A stretch of DNA of 64,000 bases from Trema orientale (lineage: Eukaryota; Streptophyta; Magnoliopsida; Rosales; Cannabaceae). The stretch lies in contig JXTC01000004.1 in the NCBI GenBank assembly GCA_002914845.1, positions 75,693 to 139,692 on the forward strand, given 5' to 3'. Both the position numbers and the translations under genes were made by a program. Below, piece by piece: positions 49,795-61,100 of this stretch. A model generated the notes under the pieces. That model was given only the letters and a program-made list of their open reading frames with translations. It had not been told where the DNA came from and did no database searches. The number at the start of each line of letters is the position of its first letter. The stretch's first letter is position 1.

Positions 49795-50320
49795 AGACTG
49801 AAAACTCATTCCACCTTGTTAATGCATCATCATCACCATATGGCTTATTTCATTGCATGCAGGGCAATGATAGCCGGCTTCCTGTGCCGCCCCCATGCAT
49901 GGTTGTCGATCGTATGCATCATGGAAAGTTTTAAGCAACCATGGCGGCAAGTTTGGCAAGCACGTACGGAATGTTGGATGGAAAGTTGATGTAATGGAAT
50001 GGAAGTGATCCTTGCCTAGCTCACACGCCCATTCCCAGCCTGTGCATAGCTGAATATATAGTCATTTATGTTTTTTTACTTCACCAAATAATCCATACAT
50101 TTGCACTCTTTGATTGTATACTTTGTTGGTGGTTGGCATTACATAACCACAATTTAGCAAACTAAAGTTTAATTAACCAAAGATATTTTAACTTTAGGAC
50201 TACTAAGTAAAAATTTGTATACTCACTTTAACCATATGAATGATTACGTTATGGGAATTTATAAGAGCATGAATGAACCACGGGGTGATAAATTTGATTT
50301 CTGTCCTCCGTTGTAGACCA
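49795..50320 (+). pseudogene. 3' fragment of the GYPPX protein gene (duplicate)
   Basis: It matches 42380-42995: the end of the intron (CATTGCATGCAG), a shortened second exon (ATGCATCATGGAAAGTTTTA, then ACCATGGCGGCAAGTTTGGC), the stop region ATGGAAGTGATCC, and the 3' flank with CCAAATAATCCATACATTTG. Exon 1 is missing and the frame is broken by an extra T and internal deletions. It lies between the two RLI2 copies, as expected if a GYPPX-RLI2 block was duplicated in tandem. Confidence 0.85.
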
Positions 50321-51888
50321 AAATAAATTTGTTATTCTTTAATTATTTTTTTAAATAATAATTTCTCTTTATTTCCATATTTATCACTGCTGAGATGAGC
50401 ACCTTTTGGGCAAGTACCAATTGACAATAATTTTGGATAGAAAATACTAAAAGGGATTAAAGTGAAAAAAATGGTATTTTGATAAAAGTGTATTTTTGAT
50501 AAAATTTTGATAAAAATGATATTTTTGATACTTTTTGATGCTATTTCAATAAGTGGTAGTTTTTATTAGCATTTCGACGAAAGTGATATTTTGACGTAAT
50601 TTCGATATTTTTGATATTATTTCAATAATTTTTGACAGCCTCGCAAATTATGATAAAAAATGACAAATATTAACTCAAATTTAATTTTTTTAATATATAA
50701 ATTACCCAAAAATATCCCGAAATTTGATAATAAATTATTTTAAACTATATCCGTTTCATTTAAACAAAGAAATTTTAATGATTACCCACGTTTGATAAAT
50801 AAAATATAGAGGAGATGAGGTAGATTAAGAGGCATATAGGATGAGAACTAATTATTGAAGGTGATTTAGATTTTTTATGTGGATATATGCATATTTTATT
50901 AAATTTTATTGAGGGGAACATATACCCCAGATTAAGTATATTTTCATGCATATTTTATATAATTTCTCATTTAGAGTAGTTAATTTATGATTTAATAAAT
51001 TTATTCTCAGATCAGTTTCAATCAGTTTTTATACCGTTTATTTTTAATTTTTTAAACAACATATTGGTTAATTAATTGCTCTAAATTGGTATCGGGGTAA
51101 AAATTTATAACAGATTTCAAATCTAAGAGTCAATGTTGATAATAACCAAAATATAAAATATAAAAATAATAATATCTTATTGAAAAAATGTAAGTAAATA
51201 AAAAAACCTAGGTGGCTCCCAATGTGGTGCATGCTATAAATGAAAAATTGTAGCAATCATAATTCAACAATTTAATACTTTAACAGGAAAAATAATAATT
51301 TTTAAATAAGTTATTTTGAGTCCTATTATATAACAAATTGAAAATGCTAACTACTTAAAAAAAATACATATATATGATTTTTGTTGGCTAGTTTTGCTGT
51401 TGCTTTGATTAATTTCACTTCCCAACAATGTCACGACAACGTTGATTTTTTTATTTTTATTTTTATTTTTTGGAATGCCAACCTAGATGTTGAGAGAAGG
51501 TACTTTTTCTTGGATATCGATAGCGTCGTGAATATGATGATGTTAGTGAAAAAAAACGGTACTGATAAGTGAGTATCTAGGAATGACAACTTCTTCCAAG
51601 GTTTTTTAATTATAATTTACATCCTTGAATGTCAATCTTCCGTCCCGTTAACCATTTTTTTACATGCGTGAAATGTCTGTAAATTAATCAACAAATAAAC
51701 AAATAATAGGTATAACCATGATTACTAATTATCTATTTATAAAGACAAAATTAATATATATATATATACACACAATAACAATCCTAAGTAACCATAATGT
51801 TTTTTTATAATTGACATAATAACATCAAATAGTTTTTTGATATACTACGTGTTTTGAAACTTTAAAATTCAAATATATAAGTACATAT
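50321..51888. other. AT-rich intergenic DNA
   Basis: About 50460-50640 is cryptically simple, built of TTTTGATA and AAAATGATATTT words. The rest is unremarkable and no gene was seen. Confidence 0.5.
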
Positions 51889-52074
51889 AAGTGTCTAAAT
51901 TCATTATTTTTGAAAAGATCTATGAATATGAGTGATATAAAATTAAATATAAGTGTCTAAATTCATTATTTTTGAAAAGATCTATGAATATGAGTGATAT
52001 AAAATTAAATATAAGTGTCTAAATTCATTATTTTTGAAAAGATCTATGAATATGAGTGATATAAAATTAAATAT
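51889..52074. repeat. Perfect tandem triplication, 62-bp unit
   Basis: Three identical copies of a 62-bp unit that begins AAGTGTCTAAATTCATT and ends AAAATTAAATAT. By eye I see no difference among the copies, which suggests a recent origin. It contains no gene. Confidence 0.9.
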
Positions 52075-52204
52075 ATGAACATGTATATCGAGATTCAAGG
52101 AAGATATAAAATGAATTATGCTAATATTAGTCCTTCGCTATACCTGTATATTTACGGATTTTCCCTACTTGCATGGTTATTTCCTTCCCGTTTGGCTTGG
52201 ATAA

Positions 52205-52441
52205 CAACAGATATCTCTAATCGTGGATAAGGGTGGAGGGAGGGATTTTGGAAATTTTGTATTAAAAACGGAAAAAAAAAATGTGCATTCACTAAAATTG
52301 GCTAAAATAACTTTATGTTCCTACCGAAAATTGGCCAAAATTGTACATAAGGCTCTAATTATGCCATTATGCCCTTACGAAATGAATTTGCTGGCTTCGC
52401 CTCTGATCGTGGGTTATATTGTTATCCACGATTACGAGTAA
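52205..52441. repeat. Possible small inverted-end transposon remnant
   Basis: The left end GATAAGGGTGGAGGGAGGGA and the right end reversed, GATCAGAGGCGAAGCCAGC, are loosely similar. The right-hand phrase CTGGCTTCGCCTCTGATC resembles ends of common plant non-autonomous repeats. Class not determined. Confidence 0.3.
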
Positions 52442-52886
52442 AAATAAAAATTAATATTATTAGAAATTGCACTATGTGAAAACTAATAATCACTCCAAAG
52501 CTAAAAGTTATATAACTTGTATAATCACTGTAATTTGAATATTAATCTAGGAAGTGAAAGCATACATATCTTGATTGATCTCGAACAACGTACATTCACA
52601 TTTTCATGAGTTGAGGGTGAAAATACGACTTTATACATGAATCAAAATTAACAAAAAATTTATATGTGCTGCTTGGTCTTTAAAAAAAAAACCAATTATT
52701 TGGGGTGGGACAATCAACAAAGAGTATACTATATATTTGTTTTGAGAAAATAAAGTGGTATAAATCTGAGAAAGAAAATGAGTATTATTAAATAACTTAT
52801 TTTATGTTTTGTTTATTGTATTTGGATTTTTGGGTGGAAAGAGTTTGTTTGTAGTAATTGGGGGTGGGAGGGAGAGATGTGATGAA

Positions 52887-52958
52887 GGCCCAAACCAAAG
52901 ATAAAAAGTGGACATTGCGGTGTTGGGCCGCGTGGATGGTCCGAAGAGAAAAACCCTA
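52887..52958 (+). promoter_or_regulatory. Telo-box and site II elements of RLI2 copy B
   Basis: GGCCCA (52887-52892), TGGGCC (52924-52929) and AAACCCTA (52951-52958) lie together about 300-370 bases before the start codon. Site II plus telo-box is the typical pairing in plant promoters of translation-machinery genes, which fits a ribosome-recycling factor. A GGGAA array follows at about 52966-52986. Confidence 0.65.
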
Positions 52959-53260
52959 GTGCAGGGAAGGGAAGGGAAGGGAAGGGGAAAGCCAGGGGAG
53001 GGCTAAAGCTAAGCCATAAGCTAGTTTGATTCTGCTCTCTGCTGCTTGCTTTTTACTCTTCCTTCACTTTGGTCTCAGATCCCCTCCCTCTTTGCCTCTC
53101 TCTTCTCTTCTCTTCTCATCTCATTTCATTCATTCATTTTCAGGTACAATTTTATTCTTCTTCTTCTTCTTCTTCTTCTTCTTCTTCTTCAATTCTTCTT
53201 CTTTTTTTTTTTAAATAATATATTATGTATTACTTTTTGAACAGTTAGGGTTTGGCAGCC

Positions 53261-56200
53261 ATGGCGGATCGGTTGACGCGTATTGCCATAGTAAGCTCGG
53301 ACAGGTGCAAGCCCAAAAAGTGTCGCCAGGAGTGCAAGAAAAGCTGCCCCGTCGTCAAAACTGGTATCTTTACATAAAATTCAAGCTTTTATCATATGAT
53401 CATCCATCCTTGTCATGAATTTTCCTCTCAATTTCACCTTTCTTTTTCTATGCTTTCCTTTCTTATGGACAATTCTTGTGATTTTGCTTCTTAATTCTGC
53501 CTTTTTTTTTTTTTTCTTGGTATTACTCTCCTCTCTATCCATCTATCTATCTATGTAACACTTGCTTGTTTCTATGACTCACTCACTCCTATGTATGTAC
53601 CCAATAATATGTTATTTGCAGGCAAATTATGTATTGAGGTTACAACTCAATCTAAGATTGCTTTCATATCTGAGGAGCTCTGTATTGGTTGTGGTATCTG
53701 TGTCAAGGTTTGTTTCTACCTTACCTTCTATTTCTTTTTGCTACACTCTCTAATTTTGCAATTTTAATCTGACTATACCTTTTTTTTTCCCCCTCCCCCG
53801 CCCAAATTCAGAAATGCCCCTTTGAAGCCATTCAGATTATTAACTTGCCAAAAGATCTGGACAAAGATACTACCCATCGTTATGGCCCAAATACATTTAA
53901 ACTTCACAGGTTTCTTCTTCTTTATTCAACTCTTTCAAGGTTGTCATTTTTTTAACTTTCTCCATGACTTGACATTGAATTGAATTACCATGATACAATT
54001 ACAGGTTGCCAGTCCCAAGGCCAGGTCAAGTTCTAGGCTTGGTTGGAACTAATGGCATTGGCAAGTCAACTGCTCTCAAAGTTTTGGCTGGAAAACTGAA
54101 ACCGAATTTGGGCCGTTTCAATGTAACTTTTTCTTAATATATCCCCGAGCTCTTATTTGTGATTACTTTACGGCTGCCCTTATGCTTTATTATCTTTTTT
54201 CAGAATCCTCCCGACTGGCAGGAAATCTTGACCTATTTTCGAGGATCTGAGCTACAGAATTATTTTACTCGTATCTTGGAGGATAATTTGAAGGTACCTT
54301 TGAGATTTATGCGTCCGAGTTTGTAATACTAAATCTGTTGTGCATTTGGTACATGATGAGAATTAAGCTACCATTCTTCTGATTCTTGGTGCTTAGTACA
54401 TGTTTACTTTTAACCTTTGTAGGCTATTATAAAGCCTCAGTATGTTGATCACATTCCAAAAGCAGTTCAAGGCAATGTTGGTCAGGTGCTTGACCAAAAA
54501 GATGAGAGAGAAAGGAAGGCCGAACTCTGCAATGATCTTGAACTAAACCAGGTTATAGATCGTAATGTAGGAGATCTATCTGGTGGAGAGCTTCAGAGAT
54601 TTGCTATTGCTGTTGTTGCCATACAAAAGGCTGAGATATATATGTTTGATGAACCTTCCAGCTATCTTGATGTGAAACAAAGGCTCAAAGCAGCTCAAGT
54701 TGTCCGATCTTTGCTCAGGCCTGACAGGTTTTATTTTCTTCCTCTTTCCTAGCCCGGGTTTGTATTTGACTTTGAGGCAGAACATCAGAAGTATATATTC
54801 CTATGTTATGTTCGGAAAATGCTTTGTTGTAAAAGGTGAACTCTGTTTTTTTTTCCCCAGCTATGTGATTGTTGTTGAGCATGACCTGAGCGTCCTAGAT
54901 TACTTGTCAGACTTCATCTGCTGTTTATATGGGAAACCGGGTGCATACGGAGTTGTCACCCTTCCCTTCTCAGTTAGAGAAGGAATCAACATTTTCTTGG
55001 CCGGATTCGTGCCTACAGAAAATCTTCGGTTCCGAGATGAATCTCTTACATTCAAGGTAGATTTATTAGTTCTCTGGATGTGTGCTCTCCTATTTAGGTT
55101 ATATCGATTACTCACTTTGTTTCGTTTTATAGGTTGCTGAGACTCCACAGGAGAGTGCTGAGGAAATTGAGACATATGCACGATACAAGTATCCAACCAT
55201 GACTAAAACTCAGGGCAATTTTAGACTTCGTGTAGTTGAGGGTGAATTTACGGATTCTCAGATTATTGTGATGCTGGGAGAGAATGGGACAGGGAAGACA
55301 ACATTTATTCGTATGCTGGTATTGTTTCTTTCTTCTTGTTGTTTCTGTTCCTTATAGGATTTAGATTTTTAAGATGTCAGTTTTAGTATTCAAATGATCA
55401 AAATTGATTCAATTTGCAGGCTGGTTTATTAAAACCTGATATAGTAGAAGGTTCCGATGTGGAGATTCCTGAGTTTAATGTTTCTTACAAGCCTCAGAAA
55501 ATCAGTCCCAAATTTCAGTCTACTGTTAGGCATTTGCTGCATCAGAAAATACGTGATTCATATACTCATCCCCAATTTGTGTCAGATGTGATGAAGCCTC
55601 TTCTTATAGAACAATTAATGGATCAAGAAGTTGTAAATCTTTCTGGAGGAGAGTTACAGAGAGTTGCATTATGTTTATGCCTCGGAAAGGTAACTGTTTA
55701 AATTGATGTTTTTAAATTTGGTCTGGAAGCTGGGATGACGTAGAGTGAAAGAGTGATTATTGCACGCTCTCTTTTATATACCATGAATACAAGCAAAGCA
55801 GCTTAATTTGAGCCCTAACCAAATCCTACATTGTTTCGGAAGTATGAACTTTGTAGTTAATCATCGTGTAGGTGGACTTAAGGATTTTTTTTTTTCTTCA
55901 TTAAAAATTTTAAGATATGTATTGGCAAACTATAGACCTGATCACTCAACTAAAGCCCTAGACGTGAGGTTACATTTGGAGCCATCTAGAAGCGTATTTT
56001 TAAAGGGCTATGAGAGCAGAAACTTAGCTTGCACACTTTATTGATCTTGGAAGGCTTTATTCAAGGCTTCTTTGTGTATTATCTTGCCATTTATGCCTTT
56101 CTCTTCTTTTCCTTGTAGTTCAAGTTTATTCTCTGATTGTAGTATAAGTTTATATTTATGTCTCCATGCACTAAGGGCATTCATGAATAGTTGTGACTGT

Positions 56201-56778
56201 TATAATTTGCAAGACATGGTTGAGGGGTTTGTAATGCTTACAATTAAGGATATTGATATTGTCTAATGGAAGATTTGCTTTGATTTGATGCAGCCTGCTG
56301 ACATTTATCTAATTGATGAGCCTAGCGCGTATCTTGATTCTGAGCAGCGTATTGTTGCTTCGAAGGTCATAAAGAGGTTTATCCTCCATGCAAAGAAAAC
56401 TGCTTTTGTGGTTGAGCATGATTTTATTATGGCAACTTATCTGGCGGATAGAGTTATTGTGTACGAGGGGCAGCCTTCAATCGATTGTACTGCTAATTCT
56501 CCCCAGTCATTGTTGACCGGGATGAATCTCTTCTTATCTGTAAGAATTCTAACTTGTTGACTCTTCTAGCCTCACGACTCTAATTCCTTAATTTGTTTCT
56601 CTCTCTGCAAATGAAAGAAAATCAACTTTTGCTGAAGTTGCATGTTTTATTTGTGCAGCATCTGGATATCACGTTTAGACGGGACCCGACTAATTACCGC
56701 CCAAGAATCAACAAATTGGACTCAACTAAGGACAGGGAGCAGAAATCTGCGGGGTCCTATTATTACCTGGATGATTAA
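53261..56778 (+). CDS. RLI2: ABCE/RLI2 ribosome-recycling ATPase, copy B (intact)
   Basis: Eleven exons: 53261-53363, 53622-53707, 53812-53909, 54005-54122, 54204-54293, 54423-54727, 54861-55056, 55133-55318, 55420-55689, 56294-56539 and 56659-56778. They give 605 residues, the length of Arabidopsis RLI2. The N-terminus holds two 4Fe-4S clusters ([14 protein letters not shown] and [13 protein letters not shown]). ATPase 1 has GTNGIGKST (110-118), LSGGE (217-221), FDEP and EHD (273-275). ATPase 2 has GENGTGKT (381-388), LSGGE (468-472), IDEP and EHD (525-527). ABCE proteins split ribosomes after termination with eRF1 or Pelota and help initiation; the plant protein also suppresses RNA silencing. 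They act in the cytosol and lack membrane segments, as here. A 5' UTR intron is likely at 53144-53244 and contains a TTC array. All junctions keep frame. Confidence 0.97.
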
Positions 56779-58132
56779 TAGTATGGACGAGCGAGTATTA
56801 TTCATTCAATTTCCATTTTCTACTACCTACTTTTCTTTATGTATGTTTACGTGCAGTCTCCATGTTCGGTGGCTTTCCTTTCTTCTTTGGTTCTGCAGTT
56901 GCTTACTCTACAGATGGCATGACACTGATGCAAGCTGATCGTGGGATCTTGATTTTATGTCTGGATATGTTGACAATTGACGGGAGACCCGCGTGAAGTG
57001 GTTTCTTTTGCTTATTTGAACCGAGTGTGCAGGGCTTGCAATTTGTTACAACATTGGCCTACCAGTGCTTGCTTGCTCTTCTCCAGTTTTGATGACATTA
57101 GGCGAATGAATTTTTGCGTACTTAAATTTGCTTTGCTATATTTACGGTCGACCACTGTATTTGACTAGAGGAACGACATGAGATTAGAGAGCTTTGATTT
57201 TTTTTTTTTTTTTTTTTTAAAGTTGNTGGTTAAATAATTGAGGAAAAGACGCTTCAAACCGCTATTTTATTTCTCAGGTGTATGTTCTAGCCCACAATTT
57301 GAAAGGCTGTATCGGTCCTAGGAAGAGATAAATAAAAGATGCAGTGATTCTCATAATATATTTTTAGGAAAATGTGCTTTAATTTAAAAAAGTGGACATC
57401 CTCGTTACTTCGGGATGCTGCCAAATAAGCTATAACACCCCACATGAATAGTCCAATGACCATCCATTCGTATATAAGTTTTCCTCGAGTTTTAACTTAG
57501 TAGTATATTTCTTTCGGTCACCAGAGACCGGTTTTAGGAAGAGAAATGAAGGTAATTAACTTTTAATCATTGATAAGATTGTGTAAATACTCTTCATGTT
57601 ATTTATTTTTATATTTTTATCGTTACCATAAGAAGGAAAAACGTTCAGGATGAAATGCTTGAGAAGAAAATGTTCTAGACCTCAGAACTGGTTTTTGTGT
57701 TATTGTCAGAATACTTGGAGAAGATATTGGAACCAGACACCTGGGATTCAAAAGCCAAGCTGGAAATCAGCTGGCTGATTGTTAAATTTAAGGGCCAATT
57801 TATCCAAATCAAGAAAGCAACAGTGACGAGATAAAATCCACCTGGACCCCAAATGCCTTACCTTCCATCCCTTTTATTTTTTGAGCTTTTAAAAACAAAA
57901 TACAAAAAGAGTGAAAAAAATACAACGTTACAAAAGAAACAAGGTCGCCTCATCTCTAATAAATTATATTCTCAAATAGGGGTACATTCGTTTCCATGTA
58001 CAAACACGTATGCAATGCAACCCTCTTGGTTTGAAGAGCAAGTCTAGAACCAAATCTTCCTGATATTTCTGTGTAAAGCTCCTCATACTCTTGTCTGTAT
58101 GGGTTATCGAGAATGCAGCTTCAGCTCGGGAC
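56779..58132. other. Region between two convergent genes
   Basis: Holds the 3' UTRs of RLI2 copy B (+) and the XEG113-like gene (-), whose ends are not marked by clear signals. A T run with an N at 57226 lies inside. Nothing else was recognised. Confidence 0.5.
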
Positions 58133-61100
58133 TCAGGTAGGTGGGTGATCATCCTCGGGTCTCTGAGGCGGGATTGGCTTCCAGTCAGGTTTTTCATCCC
58201 AATACATGTCATAATATATGTGACCTGGAGTGTGATTCATTACACAACACCATATTCCGACATATCGCTTCACACGTTTTCTGAATTTCTCTTCCCTTGT
58301 CTGAACATATCAATTCAGAAGGCTTAGAACTGAACATGAAATCTAAACTGAATACTACGAAAAGGGAGATATATACGTGTATATATTATGAACTCGCCTT
58401 GTCCATAAAGCCAAGGAAGGCATCTTGCATAGAAGAGAATTGAATAACTTTAACATCCTTGAATGAGGAGAATACGGTCTTCAACTGTATATAAAAGCAA
58501 AATTTTCAATCAAGTTTATGGGAAGATAAACATCTTCATTTCAGCGTGGAAAGAGAGAACACACAAATTTATACGAATTTAGTACCGTTTCTTCATTGCT
58601 GCGCTTTGGAAGTCTCAGTACACCTGGTCGATTTGTGTTATTTAATGCACAACCCTGGTTTCCTTCTTCACAAAGATGAACCTCAAGCCATGAATCTTTC
58701 ACCTAGAATATATTAAAAACAATTATACTTACCTGTTGAATAAAAGAGAAGAAAAACCGTACTAAATATCATGCATATTCACGAACCTGTTTGGGCAGTA
58801 ATGGATTATCAAAGAATGAGTACTCTCTAATGTTTATCCCAGGACCATATTCCTCGGGCAGTTCTTTGAGCATGATATTTACCTGCAGCAAGTCTTCGTC
58901 AGCCTCAGAGGCATATATTCACATTCACGGATGAAATACTATATTTGAAAACTGAATCGTAACCAGTAGGAAAGTTCCAACCAAAAAGCAATTGCATTAT
59001 ACAATAAAGAATGGAAATAGTTTGTTTCTGAAATTTCCCAAGCACAAAGTAAGCTCAGAGGAAAATTTTGAAGGTGAAATAATTCTTCTTTTTTGGTTGA
59101 AAACACAAATGGGGGCCAGAGAAGTAAACACAATATAAGGGAAGAATACTAGTCAAAAGGTACGGGAAAAAAAAACTTAAGAATGAGGGGGGAAAAATGA
59201 TGATGGCCTAATGTTAGCAAGGAAATGAAAACATCGTGACTGTTTGTTTTAGTATTCGTTAAATGGCACGACACCTCTTACAGCAAGAAAACACGGACTA
59301 TTAACTGAAATTTTGACTTGAACAAACAGGGATACCTCAAACACGTGGTCCAGAGGGCAGATAAAGGGTTGTCTAGTCATGGAACCCTCCAAAACTCCAG
59401 GGTGTGAAAACCAAAGCCTATCCAACCTGCACCATAATGGAGGCATAACCTAAAATTCAAACAAGGAGCAGATGAACATCAAAATATATTCCTACACATT
59501 TAAAAATACATTAATTAATAACACTACAAATCTACCTAAGGTCAAACCACCCAAATATGCAGATATTGGTTTTACCATAAATGTAGTATCCAGCACAAGT
59601 TCAAGGTAGTAAGCCATTTAGAGGCGGCTAAATACAATACAGTCGTAGTGCAGAGGCATGGTGATCATATGTGACATCTACACGGTGCATATGAACTAAG
59701 CAATCTCGTGCTTCACGTTAAGATAGACGAAACAATAGGTATTTGAGCTAAGTCAGAAAATTGATCCAAGGGAGAATGAAATTGGACTGGACTGGGGCTC
59801 AGCAACCTGACATTGGCCTGAACCAATTGCATGAAAGGTGTTCCTCTTGATTTTTAGATATATAAAATATTTTTTCTCACATCCATAGTCAGCTCTCAAC
59901 ATATATGCTAACATTTGTTTCAATGGTTACAGGCCCACAAAATTTGAAGGAAAGGACTTCATTAGAAATCTTTCCAATCCCATTTAATTTGCCCAACCTC
60001 AGCCTGAAGCTTCAACACGTCACAGGCCAAGCTTTGGCTGAAAATCTTAGCATGTTAAATGAGCCGCATAAGCTCAAGCGCAGGACAAAGGATTTTCCTT
60101 CTGCATTGTATGCAAACAACCCCCCTAGCTTCTCTTTCTATTAGGCACCGTAAGAGTGTTAGGAAAAGCAACCCCATGGGTAATAGAAATCAAATATAGT
60201 AACAACTGACCAAGCTGATGATGATGCTTATGCTTACAAAAACTTTGGCAATTGGCAGTGGTCGTGGAGATAGTGTTTTGCAATATAATTAGCAAAATCT
60301 ATATAGTGCAATATAACTACCGATATATACATACGTATTCTTTTTTATACTAGTCCTCCTGCTGAATCCTACAATCTTTGGGAGGCAGGAAACTCTAGTA
60401 TATTGCTAAATCCTCAAGAGGAATCAAACCCCAGACCTAATTGAAGCAAACCATAAGCCTAACCACTCAAAATTTCCTTTCATGGGTCTGAATAAGCAAT
60501 ACACGAAGAATTCAAATTTCAGATTCCAGTATTTAACAAATATTGACCTTCAATTTTGTACTTATCGAAGGGCAATCATATTAAATTATTTCAACTCCAG
60601 AAAAATGTCACTTCAACAAAATTTACTGGGAGATTTAAGGTAAAGAAAGGCTAACAACATATATGCAAATTGTACTTACCAGGGTGCGATTCAAAAGAGA
60701 AGCAATTGCAAGTGCTGTCCTTATTTGTTTCACCTGAAAATATTTTTTTTGCTATGAATATTAACAAATGTAACTTAGTTATATACAAATGGCAGATATT
60801 AGTGGGAGTAGGCTAACATCCGTACTTGGTGATTAACAAGAGAAAAGTGTGATTCAATGTTATGCTCCCCATCAAGTAATAAGCTCTTAGGAATAGATGG
60901 CTTAAATGACAAGAAACCTCCTGTATAAATCCAATGGAAGTTAATCAGATAAGTACTGCAAAAGACTCCAATCAGGAAATAAATAAATAAATAAAGCATG
61001 GGTATTTGTATCATTAATTTTAAGGTTTGAATCTCTAGACTTCAGTTACTTTAATGTGGGAACTTCTCCTAAAATGGTTAGTAATAGGGATTACGAAACT

